Part shown: positions 30,480 through 35,804 of the stretch, one piece after another
Position numbering within the stretch: position 1 is the stretch's first letter
Layout: each line of letters begins with the position of its first letter
Made by a program: the position numbers and the translations under genes
Virus record (IMG/VR): IMGVR_UViG_3300006919_000173
Span: 1 to 35,856 of that record
Length of the DNA stretch: 35,856 bases
DNA from: a virus
Reading direction: 5' to 3' (one strand)
Notes under the pieces: model-generated
What the model was told of the DNA's origin: nothing
What the model saw: only the letters and a program-made list of their open reading frames with translations
Databases searched by the model: none

Positions 30480-30923
30480 TTATGCCTCTACGATCTTGAG
30501 TTTCTTGATAATTTCCTTGGCGTATTCGCGCGCCATTTCCTCACCGAGACTTTTCTTGCCTGCCCAATTACTAGGCTCCCCGCCGCATCCAACGCCCCAC
30601 ATCATGGCATCGTGAACCAGTTCCGCTACGCTCTCAACCAACGGATCAACCGGCCTCCGCTCTGCCACGATTGCCTCACACTCCCTGACATCGGTTATGG
30701 ATGCTACGCCGTTAGAGGCTATGCGTTCGATGATTGCCATGAGGCGGGTGTCGTCGGGCTTTGCTTCGGTGGTGGCTTTGGGTTTGTAGCCTATGACGCG
30801 CGAACCACGACGCGCGTTCCAATACCACTCCCCAAGATTAGGCCACTCATCCCTGCGCCCCTTCTGCTCGAACGCGCTTGATTGTCTCCATGTGGCCGCC
30901 GCGTTCGATAGCGTCTGCGGCAT
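30480..30923 (-). CDS. hypothetical protein, up to 147 aa, uncertain start
   Basis: From about residue 26 on, the protein (EWPNLGEWYWNARRGSRVIG, then PDDTRLMAIIERIASNGVAS) is consistent, with CGGEPSNWAGKKSLGEEMAR near the end. The only ATG before residue 62 is at 30923, inside the previous gene with a 77-nt overlap, whereas all neighbours overlap by 1-11 nt. The ATG at the ATGA junction (30850) is in a different frame and would stop after 20 codons. A frameshift near the junction may have displaced the original start. Confidence 0.6.
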   Translation of the reverse strand: MPQTLSNAAATWRQSSAFEQKGRRDEWPNLGEWYWNARRGSRVIGYKPKATTEAKPDDTRLMAIIERIASNGVASITDVRECEAIVAERRPVDPLVESVAELVHDAMMWGVGCGGEPSNWAGKKSLGEEMAREYAKEIIKKLKIVEA

Positions 30924-31140
30924 CTGAAACGGCGTTAGCGTGATAACCTTCGTCTATCTCGGTGTAATAGACCGCCTGCCTTATCAACCACGCCACGATT
31001 GCCGCGCGCTCTGTCATGCGGTGGGCTGCAACCTCGCGGTATGCGTACTCAAAGTCAGGCGCGGCTGGATCATCGCACATGATGCAATCAACCAACTCAC
31101 GATCCGCCTGGATCACCTCTTGGTCGATTGTTTTAGTCAT
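30847..31140 (-). CDS. hypothetical protein, 97 aa
   Basis: ATG at 31138-31140 in an ATGA overlap gives MTKTIDQEVIQADRELVDCI; the open frame upstream is antisense-like noise. Helical with CDDPAAPDFEYAYREVAAHR and the shared METIKRVRAEGAQG end encoded by repeat 30858-30884. Unknown function; similar small proteins of early phage arms share this E.VAAHRM pattern. Confidence 0.7.
   Translation of the reverse strand: MTKTIDQEVIQADRELVDCIMCDDPAAPDFEYAYREVAAHRMTERAAIVAWLIRQAVYYTEIDEGYHANAVSDAADAIERGGHMETIKRVRAEGAQG
30858..30884 (-). repeat. gene-junction direct repeat, family C copy 1
   Basis: Encodes IKRVRAEG and the start of the ribosome site (AGAAGGGGC). Copy of 29986-30014. Confidence 0.65.
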
Positions 31141-31322
31141 GGGTGAGTTCCAATGCTGGGCTGCTCCTTCAAGACGCTCCTGCGAAGTTGGCCAAGTGTT
31201 GCAGCTACAACGGGTCCGCCCTTGTGCTCTCCGGGAGGCGGTGCGAGACAAAGCTGGACAAGCTCGCTGTCGGGCCATTCGGTAAACTCTGAAAGAAGGT
31301 GCTCTAATGGTGACTTGCTCAT
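31137..31322 (-). CDS. hypothetical protein, 61 aa
   Basis: ATG at 31320-31322 lies within TGATG with the HTH gene's stop and inside the family B junction repeat. The protein (MSKSPLEHLLSEFTEWPDSE) has a helical N-terminus and a GGPVVAATLGQLRRSVLKEQ end. Its TGA overlaps the next ATG (ATGA). Confidence 0.65.
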   Translation of the reverse strand: MSKSPLEHLLSEFTEWPDSELVQLCLAPPPGEHKGGPVVAATLGQLRRSVLKEQPSIGTHP

Positions 31323-31358
31323 CACTGCTTCTCCGCCCTGTGCTTGCGTACTCTGCCG
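31320..31358 (-). repeat. gene-junction direct repeat, family B copy 1
   Basis: 39 bp identical to 32399-32437. On the minus strand it encodes RVRKHRAEKQ, the GGAG Shine-Dalgarno, the TGA stop and the ATG start of the next gene. Confidence 0.9.
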
Positions 31359-31537
31359 TCATGGAACCAGCCATCCCTCAAGCCCTCCATGAGGATCGAA
31401 ATAGGCCCTGTGACGGGTCTGGACCCATCCTCCCATCTGCGCACGGTTCTGCCATCAGATATGCGCAGGAGGTCAGCGAGGGCATTTTGAGAATACCCTG
31501 CACCGTTTCGGATTGCTTTGAACTCTGTGGGAGTCAT
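31322..31537 (-). CDS. small HTH (XRE-like) regulator, 71 aa
   Basis: MTPTEFKAIRNGAGYSQNALADLL... with SDGRTVRRWEDGSRPVTGPI is a compact XRE-type helix-turn-helix: ALADLL helix 2, TVRRWEDG recognition helix and the P(V/I)..P..ILM end. These ~60-aa regulators are common in phages. The last 10 residues (RVRKHRAEKQ) are not part of the domain but come from the repeated junction module. It is a candidate binder of the operators described at 32004, 32994 and 34679. Confidence 0.85.
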   Translation of the reverse strand: MTPTEFKAIRNGAGYSQNALADLLRISDGRTVRRWEDGSRPVTGPISILMEGLRDGWFHDGRVRKHRAEKQ

Positions 31538-31749
31538 TTCCTTAAAATCCTGTCGATTGCGTCACGAGCGCCACGAGAACCTGCAAGTTGCGTTACGCAC
31601 ACGCCGTCTTTTACCACATCCCAGACGACTGGATTGCGATTATATATCAAATACCCGCGGTATTCTTTGGGCTCTACGTCTGTCACATAATCAAGCGGCC
31701 CATACTCTGGGCGCCCATCTTTGTGCCAAGGGTTCTTGTAGGTGGCCAT
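31534..31749 (-). CDS. hypothetical protein, 71 aa
   Basis: Starts MATYKNPWHKDGRPEYGPLD at the ATG overlapping the previous TGA. KEYRGYLIYNRNPVVWDVVK is the pattern of the small (Y)RGY.I....P.VWDVV phage proteins that I know only as hypothetical. Ends in ATGA with the HTH gene. Confidence 0.75.
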   Translation of the reverse strand: MATYKNPWHKDGRPEYGPLDYVTDVEPKEYRGYLIYNRNPVVWDVVKDGVCVTQLAGSRGARDAIDRILRK

Positions 31750-31940
31750 CAGATCGAGCCCCCGCGACGAAAAAAGAGAACCCAACGCTTTGCGGCGCCT
31801 GCTGCCTTGGCACGGGTTGCGACTGTGCCAGACTTGAGAACTTTGCTAACACCGCGACCGAGTTCTTCACTCCATTCGGTTGCGGTAACGGCCCAAGTGA
31901 AGCCTGCTTCGTTCTTCGTAGTGGTCCATCCGTAAGTCAT
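31749..31940 (-). CDS. hypothetical protein, 63 aa
   Basis: MTYGWTTTKNEAGFTWAVTA: first gene after the promoter/operator at 31989-32023. ATG 31938-31940 has AAGGGAA upstream. The pattern ATRAKAAGAAKRWVLFFRR gives a basic C-terminal helix. No family. Confidence 0.7.
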   Translation of the reverse strand: MTYGWTTTKNEAGFTWAVTATEWSEELGRGVSKVLKSGTVATRAKAAGAAKRWVLFFRRGGSI

Positions 31941-31961
31941 TTTCAATTTCCCTTGTCTGGT

Positions 31962-31974
31962 GGGGCAGTGCCCC
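31962..31974. promoter_or_regulatory. 13-bp palindrome in the leader of the 31749 gene
   Basis: GGGGCAGTGCCCC, arms of 6 bp about a single base, between the promoter at 31989-32017 and the gene start. As RNA it would form a 5-bp GC stem with a 3-nt loop and no U-run, so it is more likely an operator or leader hairpin than a terminator. Confidence 0.4.
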
Positions 31975-31988
31975 GTTTCGTTAAGTCC

Positions 31989-32017
31989 GTTCTAGGGCCA
32001 TTGTTCCGCCTTGTAAA
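31989..32017 (-). promoter_or_regulatory. promoter for the 31940-to-terminase direction operon
   Basis: On the minus strand TTTACA (32017-32012), 17 nt and TAGAAC (31994-31989). The -35 box is in the centre of the palindromic operator 32004-32023. Confidence 0.55.
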
Positions 32018-32023
32018 GAGGAA
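32004..32023. promoter_or_regulatory. operator-like palindrome 2 (TTCCGCCTTGTAAAGAGGAA)
   Basis: 20 bp that align without gaps with 32994-33013 and 34679-34698; outer arms TTCC / GGAA. It overlaps the -35 box on the minus strand, so a bound repressor would block the promoter. Confidence 0.6.
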
Positions 32024-32063
32024 AATGCACCATCCCGAAAATTATTCGACGCGCTTGAATTGC

Positions 32064-32225
32064 TCACCCATGCCTAACACTCCTGACTGCCGCTCTCGCC
32101 ATCCTTCTGGCGCGTTCAAGGCGCATATGCTCGTCACGGGCTGCGCAGTGGTAGAAGTGGTGGGCTGTGAACGTCTGGCCGTAGAAGTTAGGGCCGGCCC
32201 ACGAAAGTTCGCTGTAGAGGCTCAT
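32064..32225 (-). CDS. 53-aa hypothetical protein
   Basis: MSLYSELSWAGPNFYGQTFT then AHHFYHCAARDEHMRLERAR. The ATG (32223-32225) overlaps the TGA of the upstream gene, and GGAGGG lies nearby. Contains a His/Cys-rich stretch (HHFYHC) followed by a basic helix. A 9-codon frame (MGEQFKRVE) couples to its end, before the promoter at 31989. No family recognised. Confidence 0.55.
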   Translation of the reverse strand: MSLYSELSWAGPNFYGQTFTAHHFYHCAARDEHMRLERARRMARAAVRSVRHG

Positions 32226-32401
32226 GTCCCACCCTCCTGCACGTATTCGATTTGCTCAATCAGATGTTCAAGGCGCGCAATCAGGTCGCGCTTGCGAGAC
32301 TTAGTGAACTTGCGGTCTGCGAGCATGAAAACAACGTCTTGCTCAGCGGCGGTCATCTGCGACCATATACCGCGCAGGGTCCATAGTTTTTCATCATCCA
32401 T
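32222..32401 (-). CDS. hypothetical protein, 59 aa
   Basis: MDDEKLWTLRGIWSQMTAAE and a helix-rich body (DVVFMLADRKFTKSRKRDLI). ATG 32399-32401 lies inside the family B junction repeat in a TGATG overlap. Ends with ATGA. The KFTKSRKRDLIARLEHLIEQ part may bind nucleic acid. Unknown family. Confidence 0.65.
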   Translation of the reverse strand: MDDEKLWTLRGIWSQMTAAEQDVVFMLADRKFTKSRKRDLIARLEHLIEQIEYVQEGGT

Positions 32402-32437
32402 CACTGCTTCTCCGCCCTGTGCTTGCGTACTCTGCCG
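32399..32437 (-). repeat. gene-junction direct repeat, family B copy 2
   Basis: 39 bp, identical to 31320-31358, again covering RVRKHRAEKQ, Shine-Dalgarno, TGA and next ATG. Confidence 0.9.
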
Positions 32438-32565
32438 CGATCTGCCCGCTTGCGAGCCCGATCAAATATCCTGCGATATTCCGCCGAAAGCGCATACCGT
32501 TCGGCTGGTATCTCTTCCAGCCTTTGCGCCTCATCTTCGGTCAATGTGTCGCGCCAATCAGGCAT
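32401..32565 (-). CDS. 54-aa helical protein, paralogue of 33728-33880
   Basis: MPDWRDTLTEDEAQRLEEIP then EYRRIFDRARKRADRG. It matches the 50-aa product at 33728-33880 along its length (M-DWR--LT--EA-RL--I--E--L--E-RRIFDRARKRA-RG). The C-terminus RVRKHRAEKQ is the shared junction tail. The start ATG overlaps the last codons of the DUF7448 gene by 8 nt. Function unknown. Confidence 0.7.
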   Translation of the reverse strand: MPDWRDTLTEDEAQRLEEIPAERYALSAEYRRIFDRARKRADRGRVRKHRAEKQ

Positions 32566-32959
32566 TGCCGATCTTCTGCATGTCCGCAAGATCTACGCTT
32601 TCGCTGTAGTATCCGTTACTCTCACCTAGCCAGCGCAAGGTCACATGGCCCTTGATGGTGCCAAGCTTGTAGAACGTCCACGTCCAGCTATCGGCATATT
32701 CAGGCGGATCGTCTTCGCTGTTTGTGACACATTCCGCCTCGAGGATAGGTGAGCCAATCAGATCCGCTATGTCGCCAGCGGTATCCTCAAGCCTGACATG
32801 CTCGCAGCAATCCTGTGTGTGATACATACGGAAGCGCTCTACGCCATTTTCGTAGAACTTGATTTCATCCGAGCCATCTTCCGCACCTTCGATTTTATCG
32901 AACACGCATCCGAGCATGGTGGAAATCTCAGCTTCCTTATCCCAAAGATTCCAAGACAT
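32558..32959 (-). CDS. DUF7448-like phage protein, 133 aa
   Basis: MSWNLWDKEAEISTMLGCVF..., with EHVRLEDTAGDIADLIGSPI, SWTWTFYKLGTIKGHVTLRW and GESNGYYSESVDL: the FY...KG.VT.RW.G.SNGYYSE end is the recognisable signature of this small phage family of unknown role. The ATG has AAGGAG at 8 nt and follows a promoter at 32981-33008 almost at once, leaving a leader of only about 15 nt. Confidence 0.85.
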   Translation of the reverse strand: MSWNLWDKEAEISTMLGCVFDKIEGAEDGSDEIKFYENGVERFRMYHTQDCCEHVRLEDTAGDIADLIGSPILEAECVTNSEDDPPEYADSWTWTFYKLGTIKGHVTLRWLGESNGYYSESVDLADMQKIGNA

Positions 32960-32980
32960 ATTTTTTTCTCCTTGTCCGCC

Positions 32981-33008
32981 ACAATAAGCGGATTTCCACC
33001 TATGTCAA
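32981..33008 (-). promoter_or_regulatory. promoter of the DUF7448 operon
   Basis: Minus strand TTGACA (33008-33003, perfect), 16 nt, TATTGT (32986-32981). The whole element is enclosed by an 8-bp perfect inverted repeat TTGTCCGC (32972-32979) / GCGGACAA (33009-33016). Confidence 0.65.
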
Positions 33009-33013
33009 GCGGA
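32994..33013. promoter_or_regulatory. operator-like palindrome 1 (TTCCACCTATGTCAAGCGGA)
   Basis: Aligns with the two other 20-bp sites; the -35 box TTGACA is at its centre on the minus strand. AAGCGGA occurs twice with 21-bp spacing nearby, two helical turns. Confidence 0.55.
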
Positions 33014-33016
33014 CAA

Positions 33017-33238
33017 TTATTCCGCCCGGCGAATCGCGACCACATCGCCCGCGTGTTCGATCACGTTGCCTGCTTCATCTCTCTGCCATTTCCACCGCGT
33101 GGTTGCTACAGGCCATGGCGTAGGGTCGCAGTGGCCAGCGCGTATTTGCACGTACAGGTTTGTGCCCATGCTTTTCGGAGGTGATCGATGCCCGCTTATC
33201 TTTGTGTATCCGGGGGCCGGCACTGGTCTCTTTTCCAT
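33017..33238 (-). CDS. hypothetical protein, 73 aa
   Basis: MEKRPVPAPGYTKISGHRSP with AAAGGAG upstream. The protein continues NLYVQIRAGHCDPTPWPVAT and ends GNVIEHAGDVVAIRRAE: beta-rich. No family. Ends only 4 nt before the palindromic operator. Confidence 0.65.
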   Translation of the reverse strand: MEKRPVPAPGYTKISGHRSPPKSMGTNLYVQIRAGHCDPTPWPVATTRWKWQRDEAGNVIEHAGDVVAIRRAE

Positions 33239-33314
33239 TCTGCGTCTCCTTTGGACATAGCCCATACCCCCGTCGAGGTGCTACCTTACCGATAGCGACG
33301 GATCACCTGAACCT

Positions 33315-33437
33315 TTAGCCTCGTTTATTCCGAACCTGCCTTTTGCCCTTCCGGGATCGTGGCCAGCGATAGTCTCGACCGTTTAGAGCGTCGTCCTCGA
33401 TTTCACTCTTGCGAGCGGCATTACGTGGTTCGGCCAT
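33315..33437 (-). CDS. 40-aa basic peptide
   Basis: MAEPRNAARKSEIEDDALNG then RDYRWPRSRKGKRQVRNKRG. Very basic C-terminal half that could bind nucleic acid. CTAAGG lies just upstream of the ATG at 33435-33437. A 76-nt stretch before the next gene (33239-33314) holds nothing that I can identify. Confidence 0.45.
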   Translation of the reverse strand: MAEPRNAARKSEIEDDALNGRDYRWPRSRKGKRQVRNKRG

Positions 33438-33450
33438 GCCTTAGCGCGGT

Positions 33451-33594
33451 TCACGCATCGGCGGTGCGGGGGTAAACACCCGAGGCATCCCTTGTCACAG
33501 GCAAAAGAACCCCTGGAGCCGCTTTTACGTGGCACTCAACACGTTGTGACCGATTGCACTTTGCCGGAAAAACTCGGCGCACGTGGTCGATCAA
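33451..33594 (-). CDS. 47-aa hypothetical protein
   Basis: TTG at 33592-33594 overlaps the TGA of the upstream tiny ORF (TTGA), giving MIDHVRRVFPAKCNRSQRVE; a CHVKAAPGVLLPVTRDASGV part follows, and the end is VYPRTADA. Two Cys could bind metal. The same TTGA coupling is used by the GNAT gene in this genome. Confidence 0.4.
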   Translation of the reverse strand: MIDHVRRVFPAKCNRSQRVECHVKAAPGVLLPVTRDASGVYPRTADA

Positions 33595-33701
33595 GGCAGC
33601 TTTTTGGGTGGATTAGGCCAAGCGCCAATTCGAACCTTGCATTGTCCGATTGCGGGGCCTATAAGGGGCTTGTTCAAAGCAATCGGGCCGGGCGCTTCCA
33701 C
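33591..33701 (-). CDS. 36-aa hypothetical ORF
   Basis: From GTG 33699-33701 (GGAAC upstream) it reads VEAPGPIALNKPLIGPAIGQ and ends GAWPNPPKKLP. The frame is open further up into the previous gene without an ATG. It is supported only by frame continuity and coupling to the next ORF. Confidence 0.3.
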   Translation of the reverse strand: MEAPGPIALNKPLIGPAIGQCKVRIGAWPNPPKKLP

Positions 33702-33727
33702 CAGCGTTCCGGCCCAAACTTTATGCG

Positions 33728-33880
33728 CTATCCTGATTTGGATTGCAAGCCCCTTACTGCTCGCTTGCGCGCACGATCAAAGATGCGGCGATGTTCACGG
33801 CGCAGGGTCAGCTTTTCCGTTTCGATATCGTCGAGGCGCTTGGCCTCTTCGGGGGTTAGGTGTTCACGCCAATCGGTCAT
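33728..33880 (-). CDS. 50-aa helical protein, paralogue of 32401-32565
   Basis: MTDWREHLTPEEAKRLDDIE and the shared EHRRIFDRARKRAVRG end. Clear paralogy to the 54-aa protein at 32401-32565. The ATG has TTGGAAA upstream, 23 nt after the previous gene. The part after RG (LQSKSG) lacks the RVRKHRAEKQ tail, so the paralogues share the domain, but only one has the junction module. Confidence 0.7.
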   Translation of the reverse strand: MTDWREHLTPEEAKRLDDIETEKLTLRREHRRIFDRARKRAVRGLQSKSG

Positions 33881-33903
33881 AGTTTCCAACTTGTAACGAT
33901 TGC

Positions 33904-34338
33904 TTACAGGTTGCGCCGAGCATGGGCGCGCATCTTTTCGGTAATCACGCCATGCGTATAAAGCAGCGTGACCGCATCGCTTAGGCGTTGTTTCAGATCT
34001 GCGGCTGCTACAGATTCGGCATAGGACAAGAGCCAGCGCACATCGTCGGGAATACCAGCCACGCCTTCGGGGCAGTTATCGTCTACCCACTCCCGCAAGC
34101 CTTCAAGGCGGTCTTGCACTTGAACCGTCAAGGAATTATTGACAGTTGCGACCTCCTGCCCATCGGCTCCGAGGCTATCAAGGCTTTTGCCGCTGCGCCA
34201 GTGTGACGAAGCAACGGCAACCTTTGAGGATTGCTCAATAGTTCCTTTTCCATTGCAGTGCTGACAAGTTTGTCCTGTCATATCGTTGACACCCCAACCC
34301 CTACACGTCTCGCAGTTCATTTTCTCGGCGTTTGGCAT
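33904..34338 (-). CDS. DnaJ-type zinc-finger protein, 144 aa
   Basis: The N-terminus has CETCRGWG near residue 9 and CQHCNGKG near 25, two CxxCxGxG knuckles like the DnaJ zinc-binding region (one zinc site). The rest is helical (LEGLREWVDDNCPEGVAGIP, then LLSYAESVAAADLKQRLSDA). ATG at 34338 is used; MNCETC at 34320 is an alternative, and both overlap the previous gene. No J domain is present. Confidence 0.75.
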   Translation of the reverse strand: MPNAEKMNCETCRGWGVNDMTGQTCQHCNGKGTIEQSSKVAVASSHWRSGKSLDSLGADGQEVATVNNSLTVQVQDRLEGLREWVDDNCPEGVAGIPDDVRWLLSYAESVAAADLKQRLSDAVTLLYTHGVITEKMRAHARRNL

Positions 34339-34483
34339 GGTTCACAATTCCCATCGTTAAGCGGCGATGAAATCGATAAAGGCGGTCGGGATCGTCGCAG
34401 TCCTCGATTGCCTCCCAAAGTTCGGAGAGCAGGCCGCTCAATCGGTTGTCACCAATGGGAGCGGCCCAGAATTCCCTATCCAT
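34301..34483 (-). CDS. 60-aa hypothetical protein
   Basis: MDREFWAAPIGDNRLSGLLS: ATG 34481-34483 in TAATG overlap. Acidic helix then basic HRRLTMGIVNHAKRRENEL. Overlaps the zinc-finger gene by 38 nt if the first ATG of that gene is used. No family. Confidence 0.6.
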   Translation of the reverse strand: MDREFWAAPIGDNRLSGLLSELWEAIEDCDDPDRLYRFHRRLTMGIVNHAKRRENELRDV

Positions 34484-34638
34484 TAGATGACCTTGCAGTC
34501 CTTGACGGGGATCCACTTGGTGAAGCCGTATTTGTTGACTTCAACCTCAAACGACTCTGGCGAATCAACTTTCCCATACCCACGCGCAATGACTTTGCCG
34601 ATGCGGGTCTGGCCGTTGATCTGAAACTGAACCGTCAT
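34483..34638 (-). CDS. 51-aa hypothetical protein
   Basis: MTVQFQINGQTRIGKVIARG then SFEVEVNKYGFTKWIPVKDC: a compact beta protein. ATG 34636-34638 with AAGGAGAT upstream; it follows the promoter/operator at 34664-34698. The small size and TAATG coupling to the next gene support it. Confidence 0.65.
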   Translation of the reverse strand: MTVQFQINGQTRIGKVIARGYGKVDSPESFEVEVNKYGFTKWIPVKDCKVI

Positions 34639-34663
34639 TTCGTATCTCCTTGTCTATGTCCCC

Positions 34664-34692
34664 TTTATGTAGTGGATATTCCACCTTGTAAA
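34664..34692 (-). promoter_or_regulatory. promoter for the 34638 operon
   Basis: Minus strand TTTACA (34692-34687), 17 nt, CATAAA (34669-34664). The -35 box is at the centre of the palindrome 34679-34698. Confidence 0.55.
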
Positions 34693-34698
34693 GTGGAA
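34679..34698. promoter_or_regulatory. operator-like palindrome 3 (TTCCACCTTGTAAAGTGGAA)
   Basis: The most symmetrical of the three sites: arms TTCCAC / GTGGAA. A further GTGGA half-site at 34672-34676 forms a second, overlapping palindrome (GTGGATATTCCAC). Confidence 0.65.
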
Positions 34699-34719
34699 AA
34701 TGACAGGAGAAAAAATAAT

Positions 34720-35325
34720 TTAGGCTTCGCGCCGGAATGGCAGAACATTGGCAGCTACCTTATCGCGCGCCGCGTTCAGCTTCGCAGTCCATTCCTCGAT
34801 GCCCTGACGATAGTTCTTTTCCTTGCACCGCTGTAGCTGCTGCTCGCAATACGCTACCCAGCCCTCCGCTGTCTGGCGCTGCTCTACTGGCACATAATCG
34901 CCAGTGGCGCGCCGGGAATTGCGAACCCAATTGCGCCACGTTGCCTGCCAGTCCAGTTTCGTGCCTTTCGTGCCGGATACGCCATGCCAGTAATCGGCAA
35001 AGTTCGCGGCTTCTTCCAATACCACAGAAGGCTCCCACTTGCGTTCCTTGATTGCCCAGTCGCGCCATTCCTGTGGCAAGGTCCAGTCATCGGGCAGGCG
35101 GTGCCCCCGTGTCGTCTGCTGACGCTTCGCCTTAATCTCCACGCCGTGTTTTTCGATTGCCTCTAGCATCCGTTCGACATGGCGTTCCTCTAGCCCTGTG
35201 AATTGCGCGAACGCAGCCTGGTGGAACTTACCGGCCTTCATGGCGTGTATCAGGTGAAAGACATGCGGAGTACGCACGCGGGCCTCGTTGGCTATCACTG
35301 TCAAAACTGGATCGTAGGGCTGCAT
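34720..35325 (-). CDS. DnaT-like / phage replication protein, 201 aa
   Basis: Start ATG 35323-35325 (MQPYDPVLTVIANEARVRTP) after GGGGAAATGAG. N-terminal ~70 residues are a helical, possibly winged-helix domain (FHQAAFAQFTGLEERHVERM). The middle has RLPDDWTLPQEWRDWA, and ANFADYWHGVSGTKGTKLDW then ATWRNWVRN matches the DnaT-type C-terminal signature (F..YW....G..KLDW..TW.NW.R) seen in phage replication proteins that help load the helicase. A basic tail follows. Replication initiation is the likely role. Confidence 0.82.
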   Translation of the reverse strand: MQPYDPVLTVIANEARVRTPHVFHLIHAMKAGKFHQAAFAQFTGLEERHVERMLEAIEKHGVEIKAKRQQTTRGHRLPDDWTLPQEWRDWAIKERKWEPSVVLEEAANFADYWHGVSGTKGTKLDWQATWRNWVRNSRRATGDYVPVEQRQTAEGWVAYCEQQLQRCKEKNYRQGIEEWTAKLNAARDKVAANVLPFRREA

Positions 35326-35326
35326 C

Positions 35327-35476
35327 TCATTTCCCCAACAATACGCGCCTAAAAGCAGCGTCAACCTGATCTTTGCGAACCACAACAAACAGCGCCCCGC
35401 AATTCGTACAGGCAGAGTGAAAGAACCCATGACGCCGAGTTTGATGGTGCGCGCATAATTTAGGGTTATTTGCCAA
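35327..35476 (-). CDS. 49-aa CxxC protein
   Basis: TTG at 35474-35476, six nt after GGGGA, starts MANNPKLCAHHQTRRHGFFH, then SACTNCGALFVVVRKDQVDA. The CTNC pair with Cys8 and His residues suggests a zinc site. It overlaps the RusA gene end by 11 nt, and its TGA is two nt before the replication gene ATG. The start codon is inferred. Confidence 0.5.
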   Translation of the reverse strand: MANNPKLCAHHQTRRHGFFHSACTNCGALFVVVRKDQVDAAFRRVLLGK

Positions 35477-35804
35477 TTTCAATCCCCATCTGGCTAAGGC
35501 GCTCTCCCGATATGCGAACAATTGGCGAGGCGAACGCACGATCATTGACTCCCATCGCTTCAGCTATCCCATCGAGATAAGCCTTTGCGCTGGCAACAAC
35601 GTTGTCTTTGTCCGGTGCTGGCCCTTTGGGTTTTGGGTAAAGCGTGATTCGCACCGGAATGGGCTCCCCGTCAGCGGAGGGCTTTGCCGCCAGTGCGGCC
35701 CCATGCGCCCATGCACGATGCTTCTTTGTCTCTCGGGCTTTCTTGGCCCAATGGGCGCGCTTGTTCGGCCACAGGGGCGGCGCAGGGTAAGGTAGCAGGA
35801 TCAT
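35466..35804 (-). CDS. RusA-like Holliday junction resolvase, 112 aa
   Basis: RusA family: LPYPAPPLWPNKRAHW at the start, then PVRITLYPKPKGPAPDKDNV, with AYLDGIAEAMGVNDRA. The acidic residues D65, D67 and D88, and K74, match the catalytic set of RusA-type endonucleases (D-x-D-N...K...D). It would resolve branched DNA during phage replication or packaging. Starts in TAATG with an upstream gene. Confidence 0.85.
   Translation of the reverse strand: MILLPYPAPPLWPNKRAHWAKKARETKKHRAWAHGAALAAKPSADGEPIPVRITLYPKPKGPAPDKDNVVASAKAYLDGIAEAMGVNDRAFASPIVRISGERLSQMGIEIGK

Noticed and set aside
31962-31974. Intrinsic terminator at the GGGGCAGTGCCCC palindrome
   Set aside because: No U-run follows on either strand and the stem is short; kept as a palindrome only.
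32041-32070. 9-codon frame MGEQFKRVE as a gene
   Set aside because: Too short to support; possibly a relic or leader ending in a KRV motif like family C, noted with the 32064 gene only.
33627-33636. TTCGAA T-loop-like motif in the right-arm gap
   Set aside because: Flanks do not form a 5-bp T stem and no D or anticodon arm is visible; not a tRNA.
33239-33727. Possible non-coding RNA in the apparent gap
   Set aside because: Most of the stretch is covered by coupled tiny ORFs, and I see no strong long hairpin; the remaining 33239-33314 shows no feature.
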